This document shows, one piece after another, positions 1 through 7,428 of a stretch of 64,000 bases of DNA. Under the pieces are notes generated by a model. That model was not told the origin of the DNA, made no database searches, and saw nothing but the letters and a program-made list of their open reading frames with translations. The stretch is from NCBI RefSeq assembly GCF_009696275.1, contig NZ_VUMI01000023.1, positions 25,512 to 89,511 of the forward strand, read 5' to 3'. This DNA is from Eisenbergiella porci (GTDB lineage: Bacteria; Bacillota; Clostridia; Lachnospirales; Lachnospiraceae). How positions within the stretch are numbered: position 1 is the first letter of the stretch; each line of letters starts with the position of its first letter. A program made the position numbers and the translations under genes.

Positions 1-818
1 ATCGTCTTATGGGAAAGCGAAAAATACAGACTGCTGATCTCAAAGCCGCACACACCAATCGTGTTGCCACCAGAATCTAAAACAGGTATACAGAGAAAGC
101 GCACACTTTCCCATGTGTCAGGCAGTTTATAAACGGATGTAAGAAAGAAGGCGCCGGAGATGTTCTCGCTTTTGCCGGACATCTCTCCGTCGATTTCCGG
201 GAATAACCCCTCTTGTGTTTCCAACTGCCATGTACTATGGAGATTGATGTTTTTTTCTCGTGCGACAGTAGAAAATCCACGAAAAAGACAAACATCATTA
301 TGGATTGTGTTTTCCGCATAAAGATTTGCAAACTTTAGATACAGCCCATTATAGCTTTTATCAGGCAGTGCATCGTTGACCGTTGTTTTCAAAAAGCAAA
401 ATGCTCCGCTGCAAGGTGCAAGTTTCATATTGCTGCTGACGATATCAAAGAGCCTGTTTTGCATGGACTCCAGTGCGTCAGGAGTATTGCGAAGTTCGTT
501 GAAGGTAATCCCAGCATCTGAAAGTTCGTCTTTGACTGCCGCTGTTATCTGTTGGGAAAAGGCAAGCACATAGGCTGCCTGATCATTGCTTTGATGCTCT
601 ATGGAGTTTACAGAGTTCTCAAGTTGATTGCTTAAAGCCCGCTCAATTTCATATCCAATAGGATCGATTGCACCGAAAAGGAACAATAGCATAGCAATCA
701 AGAACGCAAAAAAGAGCATTATGGTAAAAAGATAGAACATCAGGCGGCGGCGCATGGAAACGCTCTGCGTCTGAGCCGCCTCCAGTACGGATCTGATTTC
801 TTTTAGGCGTAGTATCAT
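1..818 (-). CDS. Membrane-anchored sensor or regulator, N-terminal part (cut by window edge)
   Basis: The frame stays open from the ATG at 818 to the window edge, giving about 272 residues. The ATG follows a GGGGG ribosome site and lies 18 bases after the stop of the solute-binding lipoprotein gene, so the two are probably co-transcribed. A basic N-terminus of about 25 residues precedes one strong transmembrane helix (about residues 27-50). The rest is a predicted extracytoplasmic region with no visible enzyme motif, as in the ligand-binding part of one- or two-component membrane sensors. The output domain lies outside the window, so kinase, cyclase and HTH regulator all remain possible. Pairing with a binding lipoprotein suggests that the lipoprotein may present a ligand to this sensor; that is inference. 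Confidence 0.6.
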   Translation of the reverse strand, partial: MILRLKEIRSVLEAAQTQSVSMRRRLMFYLFTIMLFFAFLIAMLLFLFGAIDPIGYEIERALSNQLENSVNSIEHQSNDQAAYVLAFSQQITAAVKDELSDAGITFNELRNTPDALESMQNRLFDIVSSNMKLAPCSGAFCFLKTTVNDALPDKSYNGLYLKFANLYAENTIHNDVCLFRGFSTVAREKNINLHSTWQLETQEGLFPEIDGEMSGKSENISGAFFLTSVYKLPDTWESVRFLCIPVLDSGGNTIGVCGFEISSLYFSLSHKT

Positions 819-836
819 GGTTTTCCCCCTTTTGTG

Positions 837-2186
837 TCACCGCTCTACGGCCTCCTGAATTTCCGAAAGCGAAGAGTCAAGGAGTTCTGACATCACTGTC
901 TCCGGGTCATCCCCGCGCTCTATGCGGCTGATATAGTCCCGGTGGGCAGCAGACAATATGCTCTTTGCGGTCTCCTCAAACCTGGATTGCGCTTCGCCGG
1001 AAGCGTCATACAGCGGCAAAGGGCAAAAGGAGTAGGAGCCATACATTTGGTCCACCGCACCATAGAGCATATGGGATTTCTCATTCTCAATCATATCTAT
1101 ATTTGAAAACAGAGCAGAAAAGGCATTTTCCGTAACCGGCAAATAGCCGGAAGCAATCACAAAGTCCAGATTGTGTTCTTTCTGTGTGATCCATTTTCCA
1201 AAAATGGCGGCGGCTCTATTTTTTCGCTCGTCCTCACTTTTCATGGAAAACAAACCAGTTCCCCTTTGTATAACCACTGGCGAGGCATCAGAAAAGGTGG
1301 GGTAGGGATATACCGCTGTTTCAATTTCTTCGGTGGTATTGTCCTGGTAGGTTACATAGTCCCTCAGATACAACATCCCTGCTGTGGAACCGATATTGCT
1401 GATAACCTCGGCTGTTTTCCAGCGGTCGGAAGCATAACCGTCACCAGTACAAAGTCCTCCATGGATCGCCGCACGGGCCATTGGCAGATAGGCTTGTTCA
1501 AATTCTGCACTGCACAGGTCCGGCTTTCCATTCCGAATGAACTGTCCGCCCAGCCCGGAGACATTGACCAGGAAGTAGTGATAGAAGTCGTTAATTTGGA
1601 ACATCTCTGCGCCGCCTGACCAATCGTAGTATTGGCAGCACAGAGCAAAGAGAGATTCAAAATGGAGAAGCTCTTCTTCCGATACTCCTGTGTCAGCGGC
1701 AAAGCGGTCAAATATCGTCTTGTTTAAGAATAACAGTTCTGTTGATTTGGCGATGGGCAGCATAACCAGCCGTCCATCTATAACGCCTTCTGCCAGAAAC
1801 TCATCCACATAAGCAGAGCGTTCTTCCTCTGAAAGATAACCACTCCAATCCAAGAGCCGGTCAAGCCCAATCTCTTCCGCCACCCTCGGATAGGCCGTGA
1901 ACAGATCCGGCATGGGAACCGCCCCCGGTTCGTTATTGGCAGAGGCAATCAGCGCATCGTCAATAGCGGTAGAATTTGTGACGGAGACAACAGAAATAAC
2001 AATACCGCTTTCTTTCCCCTTCGTTTGGTTAAACTCATCGATCATTACATTGAGCGGCGATTCTGTCTGACTTCCATAGACGTGCCACATCGTCAATGTG
2101 ATGGGATCGTTTGTAACCTTATTTCCACAGCCGGTCATGCCCACCAGCAGTATGATGGTGAGAAAGAAAATACATAATTTTTTCAT
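837..2186 (-). CDS. Extracellular solute-binding lipoprotein (family 1-like)
   Basis: A 449-residue protein with a lipoprotein signal peptide (hydrophobic core, then lipobox VGMTGC, Cys at about residue 20). The mature part begins ITLTMWHVYGSQ, typical of family 1 sugar-binding proteins of ABC importers, and the length also fits. AGGAGG stands 7-8 bases before the ATG. No permease or ATPase gene adjoins it. Its neighbours are a pseudo-receiver upstream and a membrane sensor 18 bases downstream, so it probably serves as a periplasm-facing ligand receptor for signalling rather than for transport. It could still work with an importer encoded elsewhere. The family call is firm; the sensing role is inferred from context. 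Confidence 0.85.
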   Translation of the reverse strand: MKKLCIFFLTIILLVGMTGCGNKVTNDPITLTMWHVYGSQTESPLNVMIDEFNQTKGKESGIVISVVSVTNSTAIDDALIASANNEPGAVPMPDLFTAYPRVAEEIGLDRLLDWSGYLSEEERSAYVDEFLAEGVIDGRLVMLPIAKSTELLFLNKTIFDRFAADTGVSEEELLHFESLFALCCQYYDWSGGAEMFQINDFYHYFLVNVSGLGGQFIRNGKPDLCSAEFEQAYLPMARAAIHGGLCTGDGYASDRWKTAEVISNIGSTAGMLYLRDYVTYQDNTTEEIETAVYPYPTFSDASPVVIQRGTGLFSMKSEDERKNRAAAIFGKWITQKEHNLDFVIASGYLPVTENAFSALFSNIDMIENEKSHMLYGAVDQMYGSYSFCPLPLYDASGEAQSRFEETAKSILSAAHRDYISRIERGDDPETVMSELLDSSLSEIQEAVER

Positions 2187-2231
2187 TTTGGTGTCCTCCT
2201 ATACCCTGCATGGTCCTCACCAGCCTCTGTC

Positions 2232-2615
2232 CTAAAGTGCGTCAATGACAGCGGAGAGATAGCTGGAAGAAACGGAACCGTAAATAAAATTGTCTACCAG
2301 ACCATCCTTCTTGGCCTGCCGCACCCTGTCCGCCAGCTTTTTCTCTGTGTTTTCATCCACCACCAGCACGATCTTGCAATCTGGCTGAGCCTTTTTCAGA
2401 GCGTTTCGGATTTTTAGCCGCTCCTCCAGTGTCCAGGATGTGTATACGGTAACTTCCATAATCAGAACATTTGCAAGCACAGCATCACATAGCGACAGAG
2501 TTTTGTCCGGGCTCTCGCTCATGACTGGTTCCAGATTGGAATCAAAGTTGCGTAAGGCTTCGGCTACTGCGTCCGCAAACAGGACATTCTGCATATCAAT
2601 CACGATTCTTCGCAT
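2232..2615 (-). CDS. Stand-alone pseudo-receiver protein
   Basis: About 127 residues, started at the ATG at 2615 because AGGAGG lies 7 bases upstream; an ATG 18 bases earlier has no such site. The fold reads as a CheY-like receiver with alternating hydrophobic strands. The strand that should end in the phospho-acceptor reads VLIMEV with Glu54, where the neighbouring response regulator has LILMDV with Asp54. The conserved Lys near the end of the domain is also absent (FIYGSV). There is no output domain. It heads the transcript carrying the solute-binding lipoprotein. A Glu in that position often mimics a constitutively active state, so it may act by protein contact. The function is unknown. 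Confidence 0.6.
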   Translation of the reverse strand: MRRIVIDMQNVLFADAVAEALRNFDSNLEPVMSESPDKTLSLCDAVLANVLIMEVTVYTSWTLEERLKIRNALKKAQPDCKIVLVVDENTEKKLADRVRQAKKDGLVDNFIYGSVSSSYLSAVIDAL

Positions 2616-2720
2616 AAGGCGGCCTCCTATCAATCATTTTGAATCCTTTGATGATACCAGTATAGCGAAGAAGCCATTTTCTCGCACTGTCCCTGAGTAC
2701 AGTTTTTTGAAGTTTTCTCA

Positions 2721-2754
2721 AAAAAATTTCCCGGCTTCATTGAAACCGGGAAAT
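2721..2754 (-). terminator. Intrinsic terminator after the response regulator
   Basis: The arms TTTCCCGG and CCGGGAAA pair across about 11 bases, and on the minus strand the hairpin runs straight into TTTTTT. It lies 17 bases beyond the stop of the LuxR-type regulator and separates that three-gene unit from the pseudo-receiver transcript. Confidence 0.8.
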
Positions 2755-2770
2755 AAAGCTGTGTGCTCTG

Positions 2771-3424
2771 TTATTTGGTTATGTCAAAGTCCAGATCCTC
2801 CGGGAGGCTCGGAATAATAAATTTTTTGCCTGTAACTGCTATGGCAAGGCGGGTCTTGTTGGCATAGCCTGTTTTTTGCAGGATGTTGGAAACATGATAT
2901 TTCACGGTCCTCTCTGTGATAGAAAGAGTCTGGGCGATCTCGCTGTATTCCAGACCATCACATACAAGGCGCAGTACCTGGATTTCTTTTGCAGTCAGAT
3001 CGGTGCTGCTTACAAGACCTAATTTCACTTGTGGCGTTTCATGGGGAAAGAGATGTTCTCCTGCCATTGTGCGATCAATGACATCGATCAGGTCTTCGGG
3101 ACTTAAATCTTTGTACCAAAAGCTGTCTACCTTTGCGGCTTTGGCTCTTTCTAAAAAACCGACCTCGACCATTGATGTGACAACGATGATCTTTATGTTT
3201 GGGAACGCCACTTTGATCTCGGCGGCAGCTTCGATGCCATCCTTGTTTCCAGCAGTACAGACATCCATCAAGATCAGGTCGATCATCTGACGCTTGCAAT
3301 AGGCAAGTGCAACATCCGCGCCGCTTATACTGGCTGCCAGGGCATATTTTTCACTGTCGGAGATCATTCTCTCCATATATTTGCGGGGCATCCGCTGATC
3401 CTCTACAATTAACACCTGTTTCAC
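2771..3424 (-). CDS. NarL/LuxR-type response regulator
   Basis: A 217-residue regulator beginning at a GTG (3424) with AGGAGG 7 bases upstream; the GTG overlaps the stop of the histidine kinase gene as GTGA. Residues 1-120 are a receiver: acidic pocket E8/D9, phospho-Asp54 (LILMDV), Thr in VVTS and the conserved Lys in FWYKD. Residues about 145-205 are a LuxR helix-turn-helix (LTAKEIQVLRLV, then ITERTVKYHVSNIL). Translational coupling to the kinase indicates a cognate pair. The targets are unknown, but the adjacent solute-binding operon and the divergent zinc-ribbon/SPFH cluster are the obvious candidates. Confidence 0.92.
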   Translation of the reverse strand: MKQVLIVEDQRMPRKYMERMISDSEKYALAASISGADVALAYCKRQMIDLILMDVCTAGNKDGIEAAAEIKVAFPNIKIIVVTSMVEVGFLERAKAAKVDSFWYKDLSPEDLIDVIDRTMAGEHLFPHETPQVKLGLVSSTDLTAKEIQVLRLVCDGLEYSEIAQTLSITERTVKYHVSNILQKTGYANKTRLAIAVTGKKFIIPSLPEDLDFDITK

Positions 3425-4713
3425 TCTGCCGCCTCCTTTTCTACGGGCATGACGATTATCAGCGTAGAGGCTGGTGACCACTGTATTTCCATCGTACCTC
3501 CTAAGTTCGTAACATGGCGGTGAAGGTTGAGTAACCCGCCTCTCGGCACAATGACGCTTTCAGGGGGCTTTCCGTTATTTGTGATACGCAGGGAAATGTT
3601 GTTTCCGTCCTGCCGGGCGGTGACATAAAGGGCCGTTGCATCCGCATGGCGGACGCCGTTGGTGAGACATTCCCGCATGGCGATCACAAATATGCGATAT
3701 ATTTCCTCCTGCTTTGGTAATTCGCCAGCCATTTCTACCTTTACGCCGATGGTACTGGCATCCCGCAAAAATTCCGCAAGCTCCCCGCGCTCCTGGGGGT
3801 ATTCATTGTCATTTTTAATGGTCCTGATTGCTTTTTGAAACAATAGAAGGCTGTCTGCGGCCTCCTGGGATACCTGCTCTTGCTGCAAAATCTGCCGCAT
3901 AGCAATGATCCCCGCCCCCATCTGGTCATGCAGTTTGGTTTTTGCCGACAGGACTTCCGTTTCCTTTGTCAATGTCAGTACATTATCCGAAAGAATCTTT
4001 AAGTCACGGGAGAATTTTTTGAGCTGCTCAGTCTGTTCCTTGAGTCTCAGTCCCTTTTCGTAAAGTTCAGTCACATCTGAGAAGATCGCCTCTGTGTAAA
4101 CTGTGCCGTCTGGTACCGTTATCTCCGTCTGGGAGTAGCGCCAAGCCTTACCATCGGGGAACAGATAGGTTTGCTCTTCATCCGGTAGCCTTACAACACC
4201 GCTTTTCTTATCACACTCTGTAAGTGCCTGCCGCAATTCATCGAAGTGCTGGAGATCGCTTTGCGCCAGTATGTGGAACAAGCGGTGCATTTGTAGATTG
4301 CACAGTTTGAACTCACCCGATGGGGTGAAATAGCAGATCGCGTTGGGCAACATATCGATTGTCTGCTTCACGGAATTGTGGCTAAGTGTCCGGCCTTTCC
4401 GATGGATCAACACAGCGGTTTGACCAAGGAGCAAAGTACCCACCATGTCAGCGATGCACCACAGCGACCACATTGGAAATGGCAGCAAAGGATTGATAGG
4501 AAGTCCATCGGCCTTTTTGTCAAAGGCATCCCCGGCAATGCACAGCAGGATCAGCAAAGCGATAAATACCCCGGCGTTCAGAAGCCTGCACCGTCTGCTC
4601 CCACCTCGGTCAGGGGATGCAAGAAAAAGAAACACATCCAATATCAAAGAAAAGAACAGGCAAATCATCCATACGGACTGTTCCATTTCGGAGGATAAAT
4701 AGAATGTTGTCAC
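3421..4713 (-). CDS. Sensor histidine kinase (NarL-partner type)
   Basis: About 430 residues from a GTG at 4713 that overlaps the previous stop as GTGA; AGGTGG lies just upstream. The N-terminus has about three to four hydrophobic helices, then a PAS-like segment (about residues 120-215) and a coiled stretch. The phospho-acceptor box reads KLHDQMG, and the ATPase has an N box (ECLTNGVRHA) and a G-rich lid (RGGLLNLHRH), so it should be catalytically competent. It is made between the 7-TM kinase-like protein and the response regulator, suggesting a three-protein relay in which the 7-TM protein supplies or tunes the input. The signal is unknown. Confidence 0.9.
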   Translation of the reverse strand: MTTFYLSSEMEQSVWMICLFFSLILDVFLFLASPDRGGSRRCRLLNAGVFIALLILLCIAGDAFDKKADGLPINPLLPFPMWSLWCIADMVGTLLLGQTAVLIHRKGRTLSHNSVKQTIDMLPNAICYFTPSGEFKLCNLQMHRLFHILAQSDLQHFDELRQALTECDKKSGVVRLPDEEQTYLFPDGKAWRYSQTEITVPDGTVYTEAIFSDVTELYEKGLRLKEQTEQLKKFSRDLKILSDNVLTLTKETEVLSAKTKLHDQMGAGIIAMRQILQQEQVSQEAADSLLLFQKAIRTIKNDNEYPQERGELAEFLRDASTIGVKVEMAGELPKQEEIYRIFVIAMRECLTNGVRHADATALYVTARQDGNNISLRITNNGKPPESVIVPRGGLLNLHRHVTNLGGTMEIQWSPASTLIIVMPVEKEAAE

Positions 4714-6344
4714 GTTTGTCCACCTGCCTTTCCGATGCGGAGGATAAAGCGCCATACGCCATCCTCAAAGGAGCAGCTTTCACAGGTATCCCGAAAATCT
4801 GCAAGGGAGCTTTCGCATTCCACCTCCAGACGGAGGATGATCGAATCTGCAAGAATACGCGCTTTCAACCAAACAAAGCTCATATCATCTATAGCGGTCT
4901 CCATCACCTTCTCAAAAAAGTCGTAGACCAGGATTGTGTCCTGGGTAAAGATTTTGCTGCCCTTCGGAATGTCTGCTTCACATTCGACCCCCATCAGTTT
5001 CAAATTTGAAAAGGATTCCTCCATGCAAAGGGCCAGTTCTGTGGTATCGATGGTTTCCGTTTTTTCACGGATAAAGATCAGGTTGCCTCTGCGTTTTATG
5101 TAAGCGCCGATTACAGTGATCTTCGCAAGCAGACTGCGGCGCTTTTCCGGATTTTCTTCTTCGTCATATAGATAAAACAGGTCATTCAATAAATCGATCT
5201 GATGAGCGGTTTCTTCCTGTAAAAGGTCATAGAGCCGATTCTTTTCCCGCAAGGTGTGGATCTCCAGCTTGATACGATAATTTTCCTGTTCCAGATGGTT
5301 GCTTTCTGCAATGGTTTCCTTGTTCTCTTCTAACTTTTTGAGCAGTATGGTAATATCTGTTATATCTTCCTGCCAATACACATGACCGCCTTCGATAGGG
5401 TAACTTTTTAGCAGGGTATGTTTATCAAGGTTAACAGCGCCCGCCTCTGCCGTACACATGATCTGTTCAGAAAGCACAGGCGAATTTGCGGAGGCGTAGC
5501 GGACCTTATGGTCGTGATCAGCAATCTGGGCGCCGAAGGTCCCGGCCTTAAACAGCTCATCATAGCCAGTATTGGTCTGAATCAATCCGCACTGGATACA
5601 GCTTTCCAGTATGGCGGTAAACATCAGGCACTGCACCGCTGTAATATCTCCGCCTATCACTTGCATCCACCTGGCTCCGCTGGCGTAGATAAAGGCATAT
5701 AGAATGGAGCAGGACAGCAGAAGCGCCGGTAAGTATTTTCTCCTTTGCGCCAAACGGCATTTGATGAGCATGATCACAAAGGCGGCCAGCGCACAGATGA
5801 TCTCCCACCCGATAACAAAATAATATCCGTACTCGTATCCGTTATCCGTATCGCTCCAAACCGTTCCGGTCGGGAAGGAGAAAACAAGCTGATGGAGATC
5901 GTTTGTCAGTACCAGCAGCAGAAAGAACAGGGTGGGAAGATAGAGCAGTCTTGTCCATTTCGGCAGATGGTAGCTTTCCGGCTTACCCAGCGACATGGAA
6001 ACAAACACGGAAAGCAGAGGTATGAACAGCATAGGACAATAGTACCAGTACCATAGATGCCGGATCGCATCAGGAGCGACCACAAAAAAATATTTTATTG
6101 ACCGTATAACAAACCAGAAGACGGTCAGACATGAAACGCCGACCATATAGCGGCGCACCTGTGTTTGTAAAATGCGATGGCTGACAGAGAGACCCCAGCC
6201 AATGTACAGACTGATATAAAGGATCGTGCGGACCAAACCCAGCGGTACGGGAAAAACATCAAACTTTCCCAAAACGCGGGCAGAGATAGCACAGACGATC
6301 AGCACAGCTACCAGGACTCCCGTTCTTTGATTCTGCTTAGTCAT
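4710..6344 (-). CDS. 7-TM sensor with degenerate kinase-like C-terminus
   Basis: About 544 residues, started at the ATG at 6344 behind GGGGAGGTG. The first 230 residues hold seven hydrophobic helices like the N-terminal 7TM region of some histidine kinases. Then come a PAS-like segment, a coiled coil (about 330-400) and a dimerisation-like helix pair around EETAHQIDLLN. The C-terminal ATPase-like part lacks a recognisable N box and glycine lid, so it is probably not a kinase by itself. Its stop overlaps the start of the true kinase gene (GTGA), which argues for stoichiometric synthesis and a direct partnership. It may form a mixed complex with the downstream kinase. Confidence 0.75.
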   Translation of the reverse strand: MTKQNQRTGVLVAVLIVCAISARVLGKFDVFPVPLGLVRTILYISLYIGWGLSVSHRILQTQVRRYMVGVSCLTVFWFVIRSIKYFFVVAPDAIRHLWYWYYCPMLFIPLLSVFVSMSLGKPESYHLPKWTRLLYLPTLFFLLLVLTNDLHQLVFSFPTGTVWSDTDNGYEYGYYFVIGWEIICALAAFVIMLIKCRLAQRRKYLPALLLSCSILYAFIYASGARWMQVIGGDITAVQCLMFTAILESCIQCGLIQTNTGYDELFKAGTFGAQIADHDHKVRYASANSPVLSEQIMCTAEAGAVNLDKHTLLKSYPIEGGHVYWQEDITDITILLKKLEENKETIAESNHLEQENYRIKLEIHTLREKNRLYDLLQEETAHQIDLLNDLFYLYDEEENPEKRRSLLAKITVIGAYIKRRGNLIFIREKTETIDTTELALCMEESFSNLKLMGVECEADIPKGSKIFTQDTILVYDFFEKVMETAIDDMSFVWLKARILADSIILRLEVECESSLADFRDTCESCSFEDGVWRFILRIGKAGGQT

Positions 6345-6419
6345 GCGTGGACACCTCCCCGCGAAATACAACTCTCATCACCGTATCTTCCTTGGTATCT
6401 CATTTACAGCATTTCCAGT

Positions 6420-6660
6420 CTTAGCCTTGAAAGAAACCTGATTTTTTGTTTCCCCTACCCATTTTTCGGTTCGGGGTGGCAAGAAAATCAGATTTTTTCT
6501 TTTCAACCCTACCCTTTCGGGGGTTTGGGGTGGGGACAAAAGTGTGGAAATCGCTTAAATTATGGGTGCAGGCAATGCCGAAGGAGGGTATGGGCTTTGT
6601 CTCCAATGAAAAGCCTCTGACTACGTTGCCAACAAACAGAGGCCGCTCTCCTTTGATTCC
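6420..6660 (-). promoter_or_regulatory. Structured leader with tandem hairpin repeat upstream of the 7-TM gene
   Basis: Between the 7-TM gene and the divergent zinc-ribbon gene lies about 370 bases without a convincing gene. On the minus strand a 7-bp hairpin (GCCTCTG at 6613-6619 with its complement at 6637-6643) runs into TTTT. It is followed by two imperfect copies of a roughly 48-base unit, each reading CCACCCC, then A/GAACC, a short loop, GGGTAGGG, an A-rich stretch and an AATCTGATTTT- or AATCAGG-type end. The complementary C-rich and G-rich parts of each unit can form a stem. This is like a cis-acting RNA leader, but I recognise no known riboswitch class. A long open frame on the plus strand runs through it and is judged spurious. 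Confidence 0.4.
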
Positions 6661-6661
6661 T

Positions 6662-6690
6662 ATTATACCATATAACCATGACTTAATCGA
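6662..6690 (-). promoter_or_regulatory. Candidate promoter with extended -10 for the 7-TM/HK/RR unit
   Basis: The minus strand reads TGGTATAAT (6662-6670), an extended -10 element. A weak -35-like TCGATT sits 17 bases upstream at 6685-6690. A transcript from here would carry the repeat-containing leader before the 7-TM gene. Confidence 0.4.
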
Positions 6691-6718
6691 GGGTCAAAGA
6701 AAAGAAAGGAGGGATTTG

Positions 6719-7084
6719 ATGGCGCTTACCCATAAAACAGCACGCTACAAGGTGATCGCCGACTCGGGAGGAAATCGGTACAGCTTCTTTTGTGACATCA
6801 CAGGTGCTTTGTTACATACGACCGATCCTATCCAAGCAGAGACACAGGAGCAGGAATTGGAGACCGCATGGGAAGACGCACGGAAATATTTTAACCGATG
6901 TCACAAGTGCGGCAAATGGGTATCGAATGCCATGTATAACGCTGATGTGGCGGAATGTGTGGAATGTGCGCCGTGGGAAGATCCGCCTCGTTACTGCTCC
7001 CACTGCGGCAAAGAGATTACCTCCGCAGAAATATTTTGTCCACGCTGCGGCAAACGGCTTCAATATGGAGGAGAAGGGTTATAA
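6719..7084 (+). CDS. Zinc-ribbon protein, first gene of the envelope cluster
   Basis: A 121-residue soluble protein. The start at 6719 is chosen because AAAGGAGGG lies just upstream; the frame is open further 5' but that part overlaps the leader repeats. The N-terminal 60 residues have no recognised fold. They are followed by a CHKCGKW...CVEC pair and a C-terminal zinc ribbon (CSHCGKEI...CPRCG), eight Cys in four knuckles, fitting two zinc sites. The next zinc-ribbon gene begins one base after the stop, so the two are coupled. No catalytic residues are seen; a scaffolding or adaptor role is likely. Confidence 0.65.
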   Translation: MALTHKTARYKVIADSGGNRYSFFCDITGALLHTTDPIQAETQEQELETAWEDARKYFNRCHKCGKWVSNAMYNADVAECVECAPWEDPPRYCSHCGKEITSAEIFCPRCGKRLQYGGEGL

Positions 7085-7085
7085 G

Positions 7086-7385
7086 ATGACACGGCAGCAA
7101 ATTGAGCAGATCCGTCTGGAAAGCATGAAGCAATATGGATTTGGGCCAGAAGCTATGAAGCTGCTTAAAGTCTGCGCTAATTGCGGTGCAACCGTCTCTG
7201 CGGAGCAGCAAACTTGTGGAGAATGCGGCAGTGGACTTCCCCAGGAAACTCTTTATCAGTTCTACCTTAATTTACACCATCGCTGTCCAGTATGTGAAAC
7301 AGCGCTTTCGGACAACGCAATCTTTTGTCCTAATTGTGGGGCAATGCTCACAGCAAAGCGCAAAGAAAGAAATGAAGGATTTTAA
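7086..7385 (+). CDS. Small double zinc-ribbon protein
   Basis: 99 residues. After a helical N-terminus come two zinc ribbons: CANCGATV...CGECG and CPVCETAL...CPNCG. The gene starts one base after the preceding stop. Together with the previous gene it supplies soluble ribbons at the head of a cluster in which the SPFH, DUF4428, TFIIB-ribbon and even one lipoprotein carry similar ribbons. There is no enzyme motif. The function is unknown; a role in protein-protein assembly with the SPFH protein is inferred from the shared modules. Confidence 0.65.
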   Translation: MTRQQIEQIRLESMKQYGFGPEAMKLLKVCANCGATVSAEQQTCGECGSGLPQETLYQFYLNLHHRCPVCETALSDNAIFCPNCGAMLTAKRKERNEGF

Positions 7386-7428
7386 TCGTCAGTAAAGAGA
7401 AATAAATCACGAAAGGAAGGATGTAACT

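Noticed and set aside
6446..6718. N-terminal extension of the first zinc-ribbon protein through the leader
   Set aside because: It is translated from the repeat-containing leader, has no fold and no ribosome site at its ATG, while AAAGGAGGG marks the internal start at 6719.
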